Source: Streptomyces lydicus
Lineage (GTDB): Bacteria > Actinomycetota > Actinomycetes > Streptomycetales > Streptomycetaceae
Reading direction: 5' to 3'
Assembly: GCF_004125265.1 (NCBI RefSeq)
Contig: NZ_RDTE01000003.1
Coordinates: 5,766,001-5,830,000 of the forward strand
DNA length: 64,000 nucleotides
The notes under the pieces are model-generated. The model was not told the DNA's origin, did not search any database, and saw only the letters and a list, made by a program, of their open reading frames with translations. The number at the start of each line of letters is the position of its first letter. Within the stretch, counting starts at the first letter, position 1. Shown in pieces: positions 26,166-34,156 of the stretch. The translations under genes and the position numbers were made by a program.

Positions 26166-26939
26166 GTGGAGTTCCCGTACGGCCAGGATCCTGGCGCACC
26201 CATCCGGTCCGGCGTCCCCGAGCACGGACGCATCCCCAAGTACTACGCGGCCAAGGTCGACATCGCCGCGCTGCTGGAGGAGTTGGGCGAGGGCGAGGTG
26301 CTGCCCACCGAGCGCGAGCTGGCGCTGCGCTTCGAGGTCTCCCGCGAGACCCTGCGCCAGGCCCTGCGTGAGCTGATCCTGGAGGGGCGGCTGCGGCGGC
26401 TGGGGCGGGGCACGGTCGTCGCGGGCCCCAAGATGGAGCAGTCGCTGTCGCTCGCGAGCTATACGGAGGGCGTACGCAGCCAGGGACGCAAGCCGGGCCG
26501 GCATCTCGTCAGCCTGGACCGGTTCCCGTGTCCGCCGCAGCTCGCCGGCGATCTGGGGCTCGACGTGGGCGACGCCGTCTGGCACATGGAGCGGGTGCTG
26601 CTCGCCGACGACGAGCGGGTCGGGCTGGAGAGCACCTATGTCGCGGTCGAGCGGGTGCCGGACCTCGCCACCGACTTCGCACCGGACTCGTCCTTCTACG
26701 CCTATCTCCACCAGCGGCTGGGCATCGGCTTCGGCGACGCGGACGAGCGGCTGGAGACCGTCCTCGCCACCCCGCGCGAGGCACTGCTGATCGGCACGCC
26801 GGGCGCACTGCCGATGCTGCTGATCCACCGGCTCTCGCGGGACACCCGGGGCCGCCCGCTGGAACGGGTGCGCTCGCTCTACCGGGGCGACCGGTTCTCC
26901 TTCACCACGCATTTGGGGAAGCCTGCCGGGGCGGAGTGA
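26166..26939 (+). CDS. GntR/HutC family regulator (wHTH + UTRA)
   Basis: A 257-residue regulator. Winged helix at about residues 28-85 (VLPTERELALRFEVSRETLRQAL) and a UTRA ligand-binding domain at about 95-250 (VWHMERVLLADDERVGLESTYV). The recognition region matches HutC/DasR relatives that bind GGTCTAGACC-like palindromes; GGTCTAGGCC occurs at 27045-27054 before the next gene. GAGGA at 26154-26158 fits GTG 26166. It is the first gene of the aminophosphonate cluster and probably its ligand-sensing repressor. Confidence 0.87.
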   Translation: MEFPYGQDPGAPIRSGVPEHGRIPKYYAAKVDIAALLEELGEGEVLPTERELALRFEVSRETLRQALRELILEGRLRRLGRGTVVAGPKMEQSLSLASYTEGVRSQGRKPGRHLVSLDRFPCPPQLAGDLGLDVGDAVWHMERVLLADDERVGLESTYVAVERVPDLATDFAPDSSFYAYLHQRLGIGFGDADERLETVLATPREALLIGTPGALPMLLIHRLSRDTRGRPLERVRSLYRGDRFSFTTHLGKPAGAE

Positions 26940-27044
26940 AGGCGGGGTGGGGCGGGACTTTGAAGGCAGGTCCTAGGTCCGCCGGTCGAGCGCCGGCCCC
27001 CGCCTGACTCGGCCCGAGCTCCTGGAGGTCACGAGAAGATAACG

Positions 27045-27054
27045 GGTCTAGGCC
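27045..27054 (+). promoter_or_regulatory. Candidate HutC-type operator
   Basis: GGTCTAGGCC differs at one base from the palindrome GGTCTAGACC recognised by several HutC/DasR regulators. It lies 77 bp before the oxidoreductase ATG and next to AAGATAAC, which could serve as a -10. Confidence 0.4.
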
Positions 27055-27130
27055 AACTTTGGGGCCCTGTTCACCATCGCGTCGTCGGTGCGCCCCCGCC
27101 GGGTCACCCACCGCCGCGACCGTCTGGGGC

Positions 27131-28252
27131 ATGCGAGTCATAGTTGTCGGAGCCGGCGTGCTGGGAACCATGCACGCCTGGCACGCAGTCGAGCGGGGCC
27201 ACGAGGTCCTGCACATCGAGCGGGAGGCCGAGGCCCGCGGCGCCTCGGTCCGTAACTTCGGACAGATCTGGGTCAGCGGCCGGGCCGGCGGCGAGGAGCT
27301 GACGACCGCTCTGCACGCCCGTGAGCTGTGGGAGGGCATCGGCGCCCGCGTCCCCGAGCTCGGCTTCCGAGCCATCGGCTCGCTGACCGTCGTCAAGAAC
27401 GCCGCCGAGCTGGCCGTCGCCGAGGCCGCCGCCCGCCGCCCCGACGCCGCCGCCCGCGGCTACCGGCTGCTCGACGCCGACGAGGCCCGTGCCCGCAACC
27501 CCGCCCTGCGCGGCGAGTTCGCCGGTGCGCTGTGGTGCGAGCGGGACGCCGCCGTCGAACCCCGGACCGCCCAACGCGCCCTGAAGGCGGCGCTGCTGGA
27601 GTCCGGCCGGTACACCTACCTCGGCGGCCGTGAGGTCCGCGAGGTGACCGGCGAACGCGCCGTACGCGACGACCACGGCGACCTCCACCGCGGCGACGCC
27701 GTCATCCTGTGCACCGGTGCCTGGCTCGGCGGCCTGGTGCGTGAGCTGGCCCCCGAGCTGCCGGTGCGCCGGGTGCGGCTGCAGATGATGCAGACCGACC
27801 CGCTCGGCGAGCCGCTGACCACCTCCGTCGCCGACGCCGACAGCTTCCGCTACTACCCGGCGTACCGGAGCGCGGCCCTGGACGCGCTCAACGCGGGCCA
27901 GGCGCAGGCGCCGGCCGCCGCCGCGCACAAGATGCAGCTGCTGATGGTCCAGCGCGCCGACGGCGGACTGACCATCGGCGACACCCATGAATACGCGACG
28001 CCGTTCGCCTTCGACACCGTCGAGGAGCCCTACGAGCACCTGACCGGGGTCGTCGAGTCGATCCTGGGCCGCCCGCTGCCCCGTATCCGCCGCCGCTGGG
28101 CCGGGGTCTACGCACAGTGCACCGACACCGCTCGGGTGGTGCACCGGCAGCAGGTCCGTGACGGCGTCTGGCTGGTGACCGGGCCCGGCGGGCGCGGCAT
28201 GACCTGTTCCCCGGCAATCGCCGAGACCACCGCGAACGAACTGGGCTGGTGA
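27131..28252 (+). CDS. FAD-dependent oxidoreductase, TIGR03364 type (aminophosphonate deamination)
   Basis: A 373-residue DAO-family flavoprotein. The FAD dinucleotide motif is GAGVLG at residues 7-12, with the Glu of HIEREAEARGASVRNFG and a C-terminal FAD contact TGPGGRGMT. The ASVRNFGQIWVSG stretch and the neighbours match the family I recall as TIGR03364, proposed to oxidatively deaminate an aminophosphonate (2-AEP or N-methyl/hydroxy variants) to phosphonoacetaldehyde. It replaces the transaminase PhnW of the classical route. No strong SD precedes ATG 27131. The next gene overlaps it by 4 bp. Confidence 0.85.
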   Translation: MRVIVVGAGVLGTMHAWHAVERGHEVLHIEREAEARGASVRNFGQIWVSGRAGGEELTTALHARELWEGIGARVPELGFRAIGSLTVVKNAAELAVAEAAARRPDAAARGYRLLDADEARARNPALRGEFAGALWCERDAAVEPRTAQRALKAALLESGRYTYLGGREVREVTGERAVRDDHGDLHRGDAVILCTGAWLGGLVRELAPELPVRRVRLQMMQTDPLGEPLTTSVADADSFRYYPAYRSAALDALNAGQAQAPAAAAHKMQLLMVQRADGGLTIGDTHEYATPFAFDTVEEPYEHLTGVVESILGRPLPRIRRRWAGVYAQCTDTARVVHRQQVRDGVWLVTGPGGRGMTCSPAIAETTANELGW

Positions 28253-29007
28253 GTGAGTTGACCGATATCAGCGAGATGACCGACAGCGCCGACAGTGTCG
28301 ATGACCGAGAGGAGAGCACCGACCCCACCGCCATCGACCTGATCGTCCTCGACATGGCCGGCACCACCGTCGCCGACGGCGGACTGGTCGAGCAGGCCTT
28401 CGACGTCGCCGCCCGCCACCTGGGCGTCGAACCGGGCAGCCCCGGGCATGCCGAAAAGCTCGCCTACGTACGGGCCACCATGGGGGAGTCCAAGATCTCC
28501 GTCTTCCGGCATCTCTTCGGCGACGAGGCCGCAGCCCGGCGCGCCAACACCGCCTTCGAGACGGCCTACGGGGAACTGGTCGACGGCGGACGGATCGCGC
28601 CGGTCCCCGGCGCCCGCGAGGCCATCGAGGCGCTGCGGGCGGCCGGCCGCACCGTCGTACTCTCCACCGGCTTCGCCCGGGTCACCCAGGACGCCATCCT
28701 CGGTGCCCTCGGCTGGCAGGACCTCGTCGAGCTCACCCTCTGCCCGGCCGACGCGGGCGGTCGCGGCCGCCCCTACCCCGACATGGTCCTCACCGCGCTG
28801 CTGCGCACCCACGCCACCGACTCCGTCCGGCGGATCGCGGTGGCCGGCGACACCTCGTACGACATGCTCTCGGGGCGGCGGGCCGGCGCCTCGGTCGTCG
28901 CCGGGGTGCTCACCGGTGCGCACGAGCGGGCACAGCTGGAGTCCGCCGGCGCCACCCACATCCTGGGCTCGGTCGCCGAACTGCCCGCGCTGCTGGGAGT
29001 GGTGTGA
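28249..29007 (+). CDS. Phosphonatase-like HAD hydrolase (TIGR03351 type)
   Basis: A 252-residue HAD enzyme predicted to cleave the C-P bond of phosphonoacetaldehyde or a close relative. The nucleophile motif is LDMAGTT (D35), the hallmark of phosphonatases in place of DxDxT. Cap-domain K82 in MGESKISVFRH aligns with the Schiff-base lysine of PhnX. GRPYPDM and AGDTSYDM provide the remaining core motifs. An N-terminal acidic extension of about 27 residues is unusual. GTG 28249 overlaps the upstream TGA. The oxidoreductase would supply its aldehyde substrate. Confidence 0.87.
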   Translation: MSELTDISEMTDSADSVDDREESTDPTAIDLIVLDMAGTTVADGGLVEQAFDVAARHLGVEPGSPGHAEKLAYVRATMGESKISVFRHLFGDEAAARRANTAFETAYGELVDGGRIAPVPGAREAIEALRAAGRTVVLSTGFARVTQDAILGALGWQDLVELTLCPADAGGRGRPYPDMVLTALLRTHATDSVRRIAVAGDTSYDMLSGRRAGASVVAGVLTGAHERAQLESAGATHILGSVAELPALLGVV

Positions 29008-29008
29008 G

Positions 29009-30211
29009 ATGCCCGCCCCAGCCGCCGCCGCGGCGCCCGGCCGGAGCGCCGGCCCGTCCGCCGACCGGGCCGCGCCCCCGCCCCCGCAGTCGTCTTCGTC
29101 CTCACCCTCACCCTCGGGCATCCGCTTCGACCACGTCTCCGTCGCCTACGGCAAGCACGGGGAGCACACCGTCCTGGACTCCTTCGACCTGACCGTCGAA
29201 CCGGGTGAGGTGATGGCCCTGCTCGGCCCGTCCGGCTCCGGGAAGACCACCGCGCTGCGGGCGGTCGCCGGATTCGTCCAGCCGGTCTCGGGGCGGGTGC
29301 TGATCGGCGACCGGGACGTGACCGGACTGCCGCCCCACCGGCGAGGCATCGGCATGGTCGTCCAGCAGTACGCGCTGTTCCCGCACATGAAGGTCGCCGA
29401 GAACGTCGCCTTCGGACTCAAGGCGCAGAAGACACCGCGCGCCGAGATCCCCGGCCGGGTCGCCGAGGCGCTGGAGATGACCGGGATGGCCGCCTACGCC
29501 GACCGGCACCCCAGGGAGCTGTCCGGCGGCCAGCAGCAGCGGGTCGCCCTCGCACGGGCCCTGGCCATCCGCCCCGGCGTGCTGCTGCTGGACGAACCGC
29601 TCTCCGCGCTCGACGCCCAGCTGCGCTCCGGCATGCTCGCCGAACTCGCCCGGCTGCACCGCGAGTTGCCCGAGGTGTCGATCCTCTACGTCACCCACGA
29701 CCAGGTCGAGGCGCTGACCCTGGCCGACCGGATCGCGGTGCTGGACAAGGCCCGGCTGCAGGACTGCGGCACCCCGCAGCAGCTCTACCGCCGCCCGCGC
29801 ACCGAGTTCACCGCGTCCTTCGTCGGCACCGCCAATCTGCTGCCGGTGACGGTGCGCGGCGACGGCGACGGGGTCGACTTCGCCGGCCGGACGCTGACCG
29901 TGCCCGTCGGCGACGGCGTGGCCGAGGGGGCCGGCGCCACCCTCTGTCTGCGCCCGCACCTCGTCGGCCTCGGCGAGAGTCCGTACGGTGACGGCCGGGG
30001 CACCACGCTGCGCGGCACGATCACCGAGGTGCAGTGGCGCGGCTCGACGCACCGGCTGTATGCGGCGGTCGACGGCCACCGCGTCCTCGCCGACGTGCGC
30101 GAACTGCGCGAGACACCGGCGCTGGGCGACGAGGTCGCCCTGCACTTCGCACCCGAGGACGCGGTCCTCATCCCGGCCGGGCTCGGCGAGGGCGGTGTTC
30201 CGCATGCCTAG
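29009..30211 (+). CDS. Aminophosphonate-type ABC importer ATPase (PhnT-like)
   Basis: ATPase of 400 residues. A Pro/Ser/Ala-rich leader of about 35 residues is followed by the ABC domain: Walker A GPSGSGKT (73-80), signature LSGGQ (171-175), LLLDEPLSALDAQ and H-loop YVTHDQVEALTLAD. A C-terminal TOBE domain (about 285-395) ends the protein, as in the POTRA/spermidine-iron (CUT1-like) group that includes PhnT. It begins 1 bp after the phosphonatase-like stop and overlaps the permease start, so it belongs to the same operon. The role in 2-AEP uptake is inferred from the neighbours. Confidence 0.86.
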   Translation: MPAPAAAAAPGRSAGPSADRAAPPPPQSSSSSPSPSGIRFDHVSVAYGKHGEHTVLDSFDLTVEPGEVMALLGPSGSGKTTALRAVAGFVQPVSGRVLIGDRDVTGLPPHRRGIGMVVQQYALFPHMKVAENVAFGLKAQKTPRAEIPGRVAEALEMTGMAAYADRHPRELSGGQQQRVALARALAIRPGVLLLDEPLSALDAQLRSGMLAELARLHRELPEVSILYVTHDQVEALTLADRIAVLDKARLQDCGTPQQLYRRPRTEFTASFVGTANLLPVTVRGDGDGVDFAGRTLTVPVGDGVAEGAGATLCLRPHLVGLGESPYGDGRGTTLRGTITEVQWRGSTHRLYAAVDGHRVLADVRELRETPALGDEVALHFAPEDAVLIPAGLGEGGVPHA

Positions 30212-31286
30212 GACGGATACGGCGGTGGCGGCCGGGACAGACAGGATGGCCGGGACAGGCGGGACAGGCGGGACGGCCAAGACGGTGGGGGCGGGCAGGA
30301 CAGACGAGACAGCCAGGACAGACGGGACGGGTGGGACGGCAGCGTCCGCCCGGGCCACCGAGAGCGTCCGCCCTCTCGGCCACCCTGTCGGCAACCCCGC
30401 CGCCCGCCCTGCCGCCCGCCCCCGCCGCCCCGGCCCCGCCCTCTGGGCCCTGCCCCCCGTCGCCGCCCTCGCGCTGGTCTTCCTCTACCCCCTGGCCCTG
30501 GTGGTGTGGCAGTCCTTCAGCCCCGAGGACGGGGGCCACTCCACCGCCCCCTACACCACGGTCCTCGCCGAGGCCTCCTTCCGCGAGGCGCTGACGAATA
30601 CCGTGCTGATCGCCGGCGGCGCCACCGCCGGCGCCCTGCTCCTCGGGCTGGCGCTCTCCCTCGTGATCGCCTTCGTCCCGCTCCCCGGAGGCAGGGCACT
30701 CGGCCGCTTCATCGACATCTTCCTCGCCTTCCCCTCCTTCCTGATCACCCTCGCCCTGCTGTTCCTCTACGGCACCGTGGGCATGGCCAACGGCCTGTGG
30801 ACGGATCTGACCGGCGCCGCCCAGGGGCCGCTGGACTTCCTCCACACCCCCTGGGGCGTCCTGCTGGCCGAGGTCACCTACTTCACCCCGTTCGTGATGC
30901 GGCCGCTGCTCGCCGCCTTCTCGCAGGTCGAGACCGGACAGCTGGAGGCCGCCGCCTCGCTCGGTGCCCGGCCGTGGCGGATCGTACGGAAGGTGATCCT
31001 GCCGGAGGCGCTGCCCTCGCTCACGGCGGGCGGCGCACTGGTCCTCGTCCTCTGCCTCAACGAGTTCGGGATCGTGCTGTTCACCGGCGCCAAGGACGTC
31101 GTCACCCTGCCGATGCTCGTCTACACCAAGGCCATCCTCGACGGCGACTACACCGGGGCCTGCGTCGTCGCCGTCGTCAACATCGCGCTGTCCGCCGGGC
31201 TCTACGCCCTCTACCGGACCGTGATGTCCCGTACGGGCGGCCGTCCGGCCATCCGCACCGGAGGTGCTCACCGTGCTGGTGCATAG
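30204..31286 (+). CDS. ABC importer permease 1 (PhnU-like) with repeat-encoded N-terminus
   Basis: A 360-residue permease with six predicted helices from about residue 75 onward and the cytoplasmic EAA-type loop EAAASLGARPWRIVRKVILPEALP. Residues about 11-46 are encoded by twelve consecutive 9-bp repeats and read as tripeptides (GTG, GTA, RTD, ETA), a part with no counterpart expected in the family. ATG 30204 overlaps the ATPase gene; the functional start may be later, but no better codon with an SD is visible. Partner of the next permease. Confidence 0.84.
   Translation: MPRTDTAVAAGTDRMAGTGGTGGTAKTVGAGRTDETARTDGTGGTAASARATESVRPLGHPVGNPAARPAARPRRPGPALWALPPVAALALVFLYPLALVVWQSFSPEDGGHSTAPYTTVLAEASFREALTNTVLIAGGATAGALLLGLALSLVIAFVPLPGGRALGRFIDIFLAFPSFLITLALLFLYGTVGMANGLWTDLTGAAQGPLDFLHTPWGVLLAEVTYFTPFVMRPLLAAFSQVETGQLEAAASLGARPWRIVRKVILPEALPSLTAGGALVLVLCLNEFGIVLFTGAKDVVTLPMLVYTKAILDGDYTGACVVAVVNIALSAGLYALYRTVMSRTGGRPAIRTGGAHRAGA
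30234..30341 (+). repeat. 9-bp minisatellite, 12 units in frame
   Basis: Twelve contiguous 9-bp units related to GGGACAGGC, for example 30252-30260 and 30261-30269 identical, and AGGACAGAC at 30297-30305 and 30315-30323. All are in register with the permease codons. Unit number changes would keep the frame, so length variation between strains is likely. Confidence 0.75.
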
Positions 31287-32070
31287 CAGGACCGCCCGCC
31301 GGGCCGTCCACACCCTCTTCTTCGCCCTCTTCCTGCCCGTCTTCGCCCTGCCGCTGGTGGTGATCGCCGCCGCGTCCTTCGCGAGCAACTGGAGCGGCGC
31401 GCTGCCCTCCGGCGCGACGCTGACGCACTATCGGGACCTCGCCCGCGGCGATGCGCTCGACGCCCTGCTCACCAGCGTCCTGACCGCACTGGCCGCGAGC
31501 GTCGGCGCCCTGACCGCCGGCACCTGGGCGGCCCTGGCCGCCGAACGGCTCGGCCGCCGCGCACGCCGCCTCCTCGACGGGCTGTTCCTGCTGCCCGTCG
31601 CCGTCCCCTCCGTGGTCGTGGGCCTCTCCCTCCTCGTGGCCTTCTCCCGTCCCCCTCTCCTCCTCAACGGCACCCCGCAGATCGTGATCATCGCCCACAC
31701 CGTGCTGGTCACCGCCTTCGCCTACCAGTCCGTGACGGCCGCGCTGGCCCGCCTCGACCCGGCGTACGAACAGAGCGCGGCCGGCCTCGGCGCCCGCCCC
31801 GCCTACGTCCTGTGGCGGGTCAAGCTCCCCCTGCTGCTGCCGTCCCTCACCGCCGCGGCGGGCCTGTGCTTCGCCCTGTCCATGGGCGAGCTGAGCGCCA
31901 CGATGATGATCTATCCGCCGGACTGGCTGCCGCTGCCCGTCCAGATCTTCGCCGTCACCGACCGCGGCTCCCTCTTCGCCGGAGCCGCACTGGCGGTCGC
32001 CCTGATGGCCACCACCCTGCTCGTCCTCCTGGGCGTCTCCCGCATCCGCACCAAGGCCTCGTACCGCTGA
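31273..32070 (+). CDS. ABC importer permease 2 (PhnV-like)
   Basis: A 265-residue permease, six helices, with the EAA-type loop EQSAAGLGARPAYVLWRVKLP. GGAGG at 31260-31264 is placed 8 bp before GTG 31273, which is preferred to the in-frame GTG at 31264. It overlaps the 3' end of the first permease gene, indicating translational coupling. It ends with ISRIRTK-like basic residues at the cytoplasmic tail and is followed after 60 bp by the binding-protein gene. Confidence 0.85.
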   Translation: MLVHSRTARRAVHTLFFALFLPVFALPLVVIAAASFASNWSGALPSGATLTHYRDLARGDALDALLTSVLTALAASVGALTAGTWAALAAERLGRRARRLLDGLFLLPVAVPSVVVGLSLLVAFSRPPLLLNGTPQIVIIAHTVLVTAFAYQSVTAALARLDPAYEQSAAGLGARPAYVLWRVKLPLLLPSLTAAAGLCFALSMGELSATMMIYPPDWLPLPVQIFAVTDRGSLFAGAALAVALMATTLLVLLGVSRIRTKASYR

Positions 32071-32130
32071 ACCTCCCCAGTACCGCTGCCCCTCCCCGAT
32101 CCCCTTGCGCTTACTAGGAGTTATCCCGCC

Positions 32131-33210
32131 ATGTCCCTCTCCGCCCCCCGCGCCTTCCGCAAGCCGCTCGCCGCCTGCTGCGCCGCCCTCGCCCTCGGTG
32201 CCCCGCTCACCGCATGCGGTGGCGCCTCCACCGCCGACCCCCACGCCAAGGAGATCACCGTCTACAGCGCCGACGGCCTCAAGAGCGAGAAGGGCGACGG
32301 GTTCTACGACAAGGTCTTCGAGGACTTCCGGAAGAAGACCGGCATCAAGGTCAACTACGTCGAGTCCGGCTCCGGTGCGGCCGTCCAGCGCCTCGCCCGC
32401 GAACGGGCCAACACCAAGGCGGACGTGGTCGTCACCCTCCCGCCGTTCATCCAGCAGGCCGACGGCAAGGGCCTCCTGGACACCTACCGTCCCAAGGGCG
32501 CGGACCAGGTCGCCGCCGCGGACAAGGACCCGTCCGGCAAGTGGACCTCGATCGTGAACAACTACTTCTGCTTCATCTACAACAAGAAGGAACTGAAGCA
32601 GCCCCCCGCCACCTGGCAGGACCTGCTGGACGGAAAGTTCAGGAACCACCTCCAGTACTCCACGCCCGGAGTCGCCGGCGACGGCACCGCCGTCCTCATC
32701 AAGGCCCTGCACGACTTCGGCGGCAAGGGCCCGGCCCTGTCCTTCCTCAAGAAGCTCCAGGCCAACAACGTCGGCCCGTCCTCCTCCACCGGCCAGCTCG
32801 CCCCCAAGACGGACAAGGGCGAACTCCTGGTCGCCAACGGCGACGTCCAGATGAACTACGCCAACATGACGTCCATGCCGCACCAGGGCATCTTCTTCCC
32901 CGCCGCCGAACCCGGAGCGAAGCCCACCACCTTCGCCCTGCCGTACGCGGCCGGCCTGGTCAAGAACGCCCCGCACCGCGCCAACGCCCAGAAGTTCCTG
33001 GACTACCTGCTCTCCGCCCCCGTCCAGCGCCAGGTCTCCGCAGTGGGCGGCGGCTTCACCTCCCGCAAGGACATCAAGGCCACCAACGCCCACGCCACCG
33101 AACTCGCCAAGATCATGAAAAACGTCGAGATCTTCCAGCCCGACTGGAACGACATCGACAAGAACCTGAACGCGTACGTGGAGGGGTGGCGGGAGGCGAC
33201 GGGGAGCTGA
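32131..33210 (+). CDS. Aminophosphonate-type ABC substrate-binding lipoprotein (PhnS-like)
   Basis: A 359-residue extracellular receptor. Signal peptide with lipobox LTAC (Cys at about residue 29), then a two-lobed binding fold of the iron/spermidine/2-AEP class: EITVYSADGLKSEKGDGFYD, NYFCFIYNKKELK, and a C-terminal GGGFTSRKDIKAT. TAGGAG at 32115-32120 precedes ATG 32131. GC is high even for the window and Lys is frequent, typical of secreted receptors here. Last gene of the operon; its ligand is inferred from the HAD and FAD enzymes encoded upstream. Confidence 0.86.
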   Translation: MSLSAPRAFRKPLAACCAALALGAPLTACGGASTADPHAKEITVYSADGLKSEKGDGFYDKVFEDFRKKTGIKVNYVESGSGAAVQRLARERANTKADVVVTLPPFIQQADGKGLLDTYRPKGADQVAAADKDPSGKWTSIVNNYFCFIYNKKELKQPPATWQDLLDGKFRNHLQYSTPGVAGDGTAVLIKALHDFGGKGPALSFLKKLQANNVGPSSSTGQLAPKTDKGELLVANGDVQMNYANMTSMPHQGIFFPAAEPGAKPTTFALPYAAGLVKNAPHRANAQKFLDYLLSAPVQRQVSAVGGGFTSRKDIKATNAHATELAKIMKNVEIFQPDWNDIDKNLNAYVEGWREATGS

Positions 33211-33222
33211 CGGGAGCCCCGC

Positions 33223-33765
33223 TCACCCGATCTTCATGTCGTAGCGCAGTTGCTGGAGCTGTGCGGGCATGACCATCCGGTCCGCCTGGACCGGGCGGTC
33301 CGCGGCATCGAGCGACAGCCGGACCACCTGCAGCACGGGCTGCGTCACGTCCGACTCCAGTGCCGCGGCTTCCTCCTGGCTGGGAAGCCGCGCGCTGACG
33401 TCCTCGCGGGCCCGGACCCCGACGTAGCCGAGTTCGGCGAGCAGCGTGATCGCCCCGCCCGGGATCTTCGCCGTCCCGGCGAGCCGGGTACCGCGGGCGA
33501 TCGGCAGCGGGTAGTAGGTGTCCGTCAGTTCGCACGGCCGGCCGTCGAGGTACATGATGCGCCGCCGTACGACCACCTCGGCACCGGGCTCCAGGCCCAG
33601 CACCTCCGCGATCCCGGCGGGCGCGACGGTCTCTCCGGCCTGCACGATGCGCTGGCTGCCGCGACGCCCCTTGGCTGCTGTCTCGGCGCTCCACGCATCA
33701 CCCTGCCCAGGCTGACGCGCGGTCAGATACGGCACTGACGTGGTGACCCACTCGACGCTGCTCAC
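33223..33765 (-). CDS. Stand-alone UTRA-domain regulator lacking a DNA-binding domain
   Basis: About 180 residues, starting SSVEWVTTSVPYLTARQ. The entire protein is the UTRA effector domain of HutC-type regulators (VVVRRRIMYLDGRPCELTDTYY, GYVGVRAREDVSARLP, LQVVRLSLDAADRPVQADRMVMP); no winged helix precedes it, and upstream the frame is low-quality. GTG 33765 is chosen for its match to the conserved N-terminus. It could bind a ligand and act through partner proteins, or be a relic. Convergent with the phosphonate operon, 12 bp between stops. Confidence 0.78.
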   Translation of the reverse strand: MSSVEWVTTSVPYLTARQPGQGDAWSAETAAKGRRGSQRIVQAGETVAPAGIAEVLGLEPGAEVVVRRRIMYLDGRPCELTDTYYPLPIARGTRLAGTAKIPGGAITLLAELGYVGVRAREDVSARLPSQEEAAALESDVTQPVLQVVRLSLDAADRPVQADRMVMPAQLQQLRYDMKIG

Positions 33766-33776
33766 GGCATCCTCCG

Positions 33777-33805
33777 GATAGGGACCAGATAGGGATAGGG
33801 ATAGG
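33777..33805 (-). repeat. GATAGG hexamer repeats upstream of the UTRA gene
   Basis: Three perfect tandem GATAGG units (33788-33805) and a fourth separate copy at 33777-33782; on the coding strand they read CCTATC. They sit 12-40 bp before the start codon, where an SD or operator would be. Confidence 0.6.
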
Positions 33806-34040
33806 GGCGGCCTTTCCCCGGCCAACTGTGCTGTCTCCCGGAACGGGAGACAATCCCGCATGCCCGGGAGGCCTTGCTGCCCTGTGTGAAGGGCTCACCG
33901 AGTCGCCCGTGACCTGCTGCGGATCTCGCCGTGAGCGGGCGGTGTACGGCGGCTGCCGGTCGTCGGCCGCCGGCCGCCGAAGAACAGGGGTGAGGGCCGG
34001 GTCGGGGCGGCGGTCTGCTGACTTAGGGTGGGTGTGTCGG

Positions 34041-34066
34041 CCGTATGTACGTTCCGTATGTACGTT
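34041..34066 (+). repeat. Tandem 13-bp repeat with near-palindromic core
   Basis: CCGTATGTACGTT occurs twice back to back (34041-34053, 34054-34066). Each unit contains CGTATGTACG, palindromic but for the centre. It lies 91 bp before the NagD-like start and could be a two-site operator. Confidence 0.5.
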
Positions 34067-34156
34067 CCGCGGATCATCCGCCGTGGTCCGCGGCGGGTGA
34101 CCCACGGACGGAGACGGCCGGCGCCCCTGGTCAACACGCACGGCAGGAGTCCGGCA

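Larger units (their letters stand above)
33766..34156. other. Divergent intergenic region, two repeat clusters
   Basis: About 390 bp between the UTRA gene (minus) and the NagD-like gene (plus). It contains the GATAGG repeats and the 13-bp tandem repeat at 34041-34066. Small open frames here have no convincing start or composition, so no gene is called. Confidence 0.5.
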
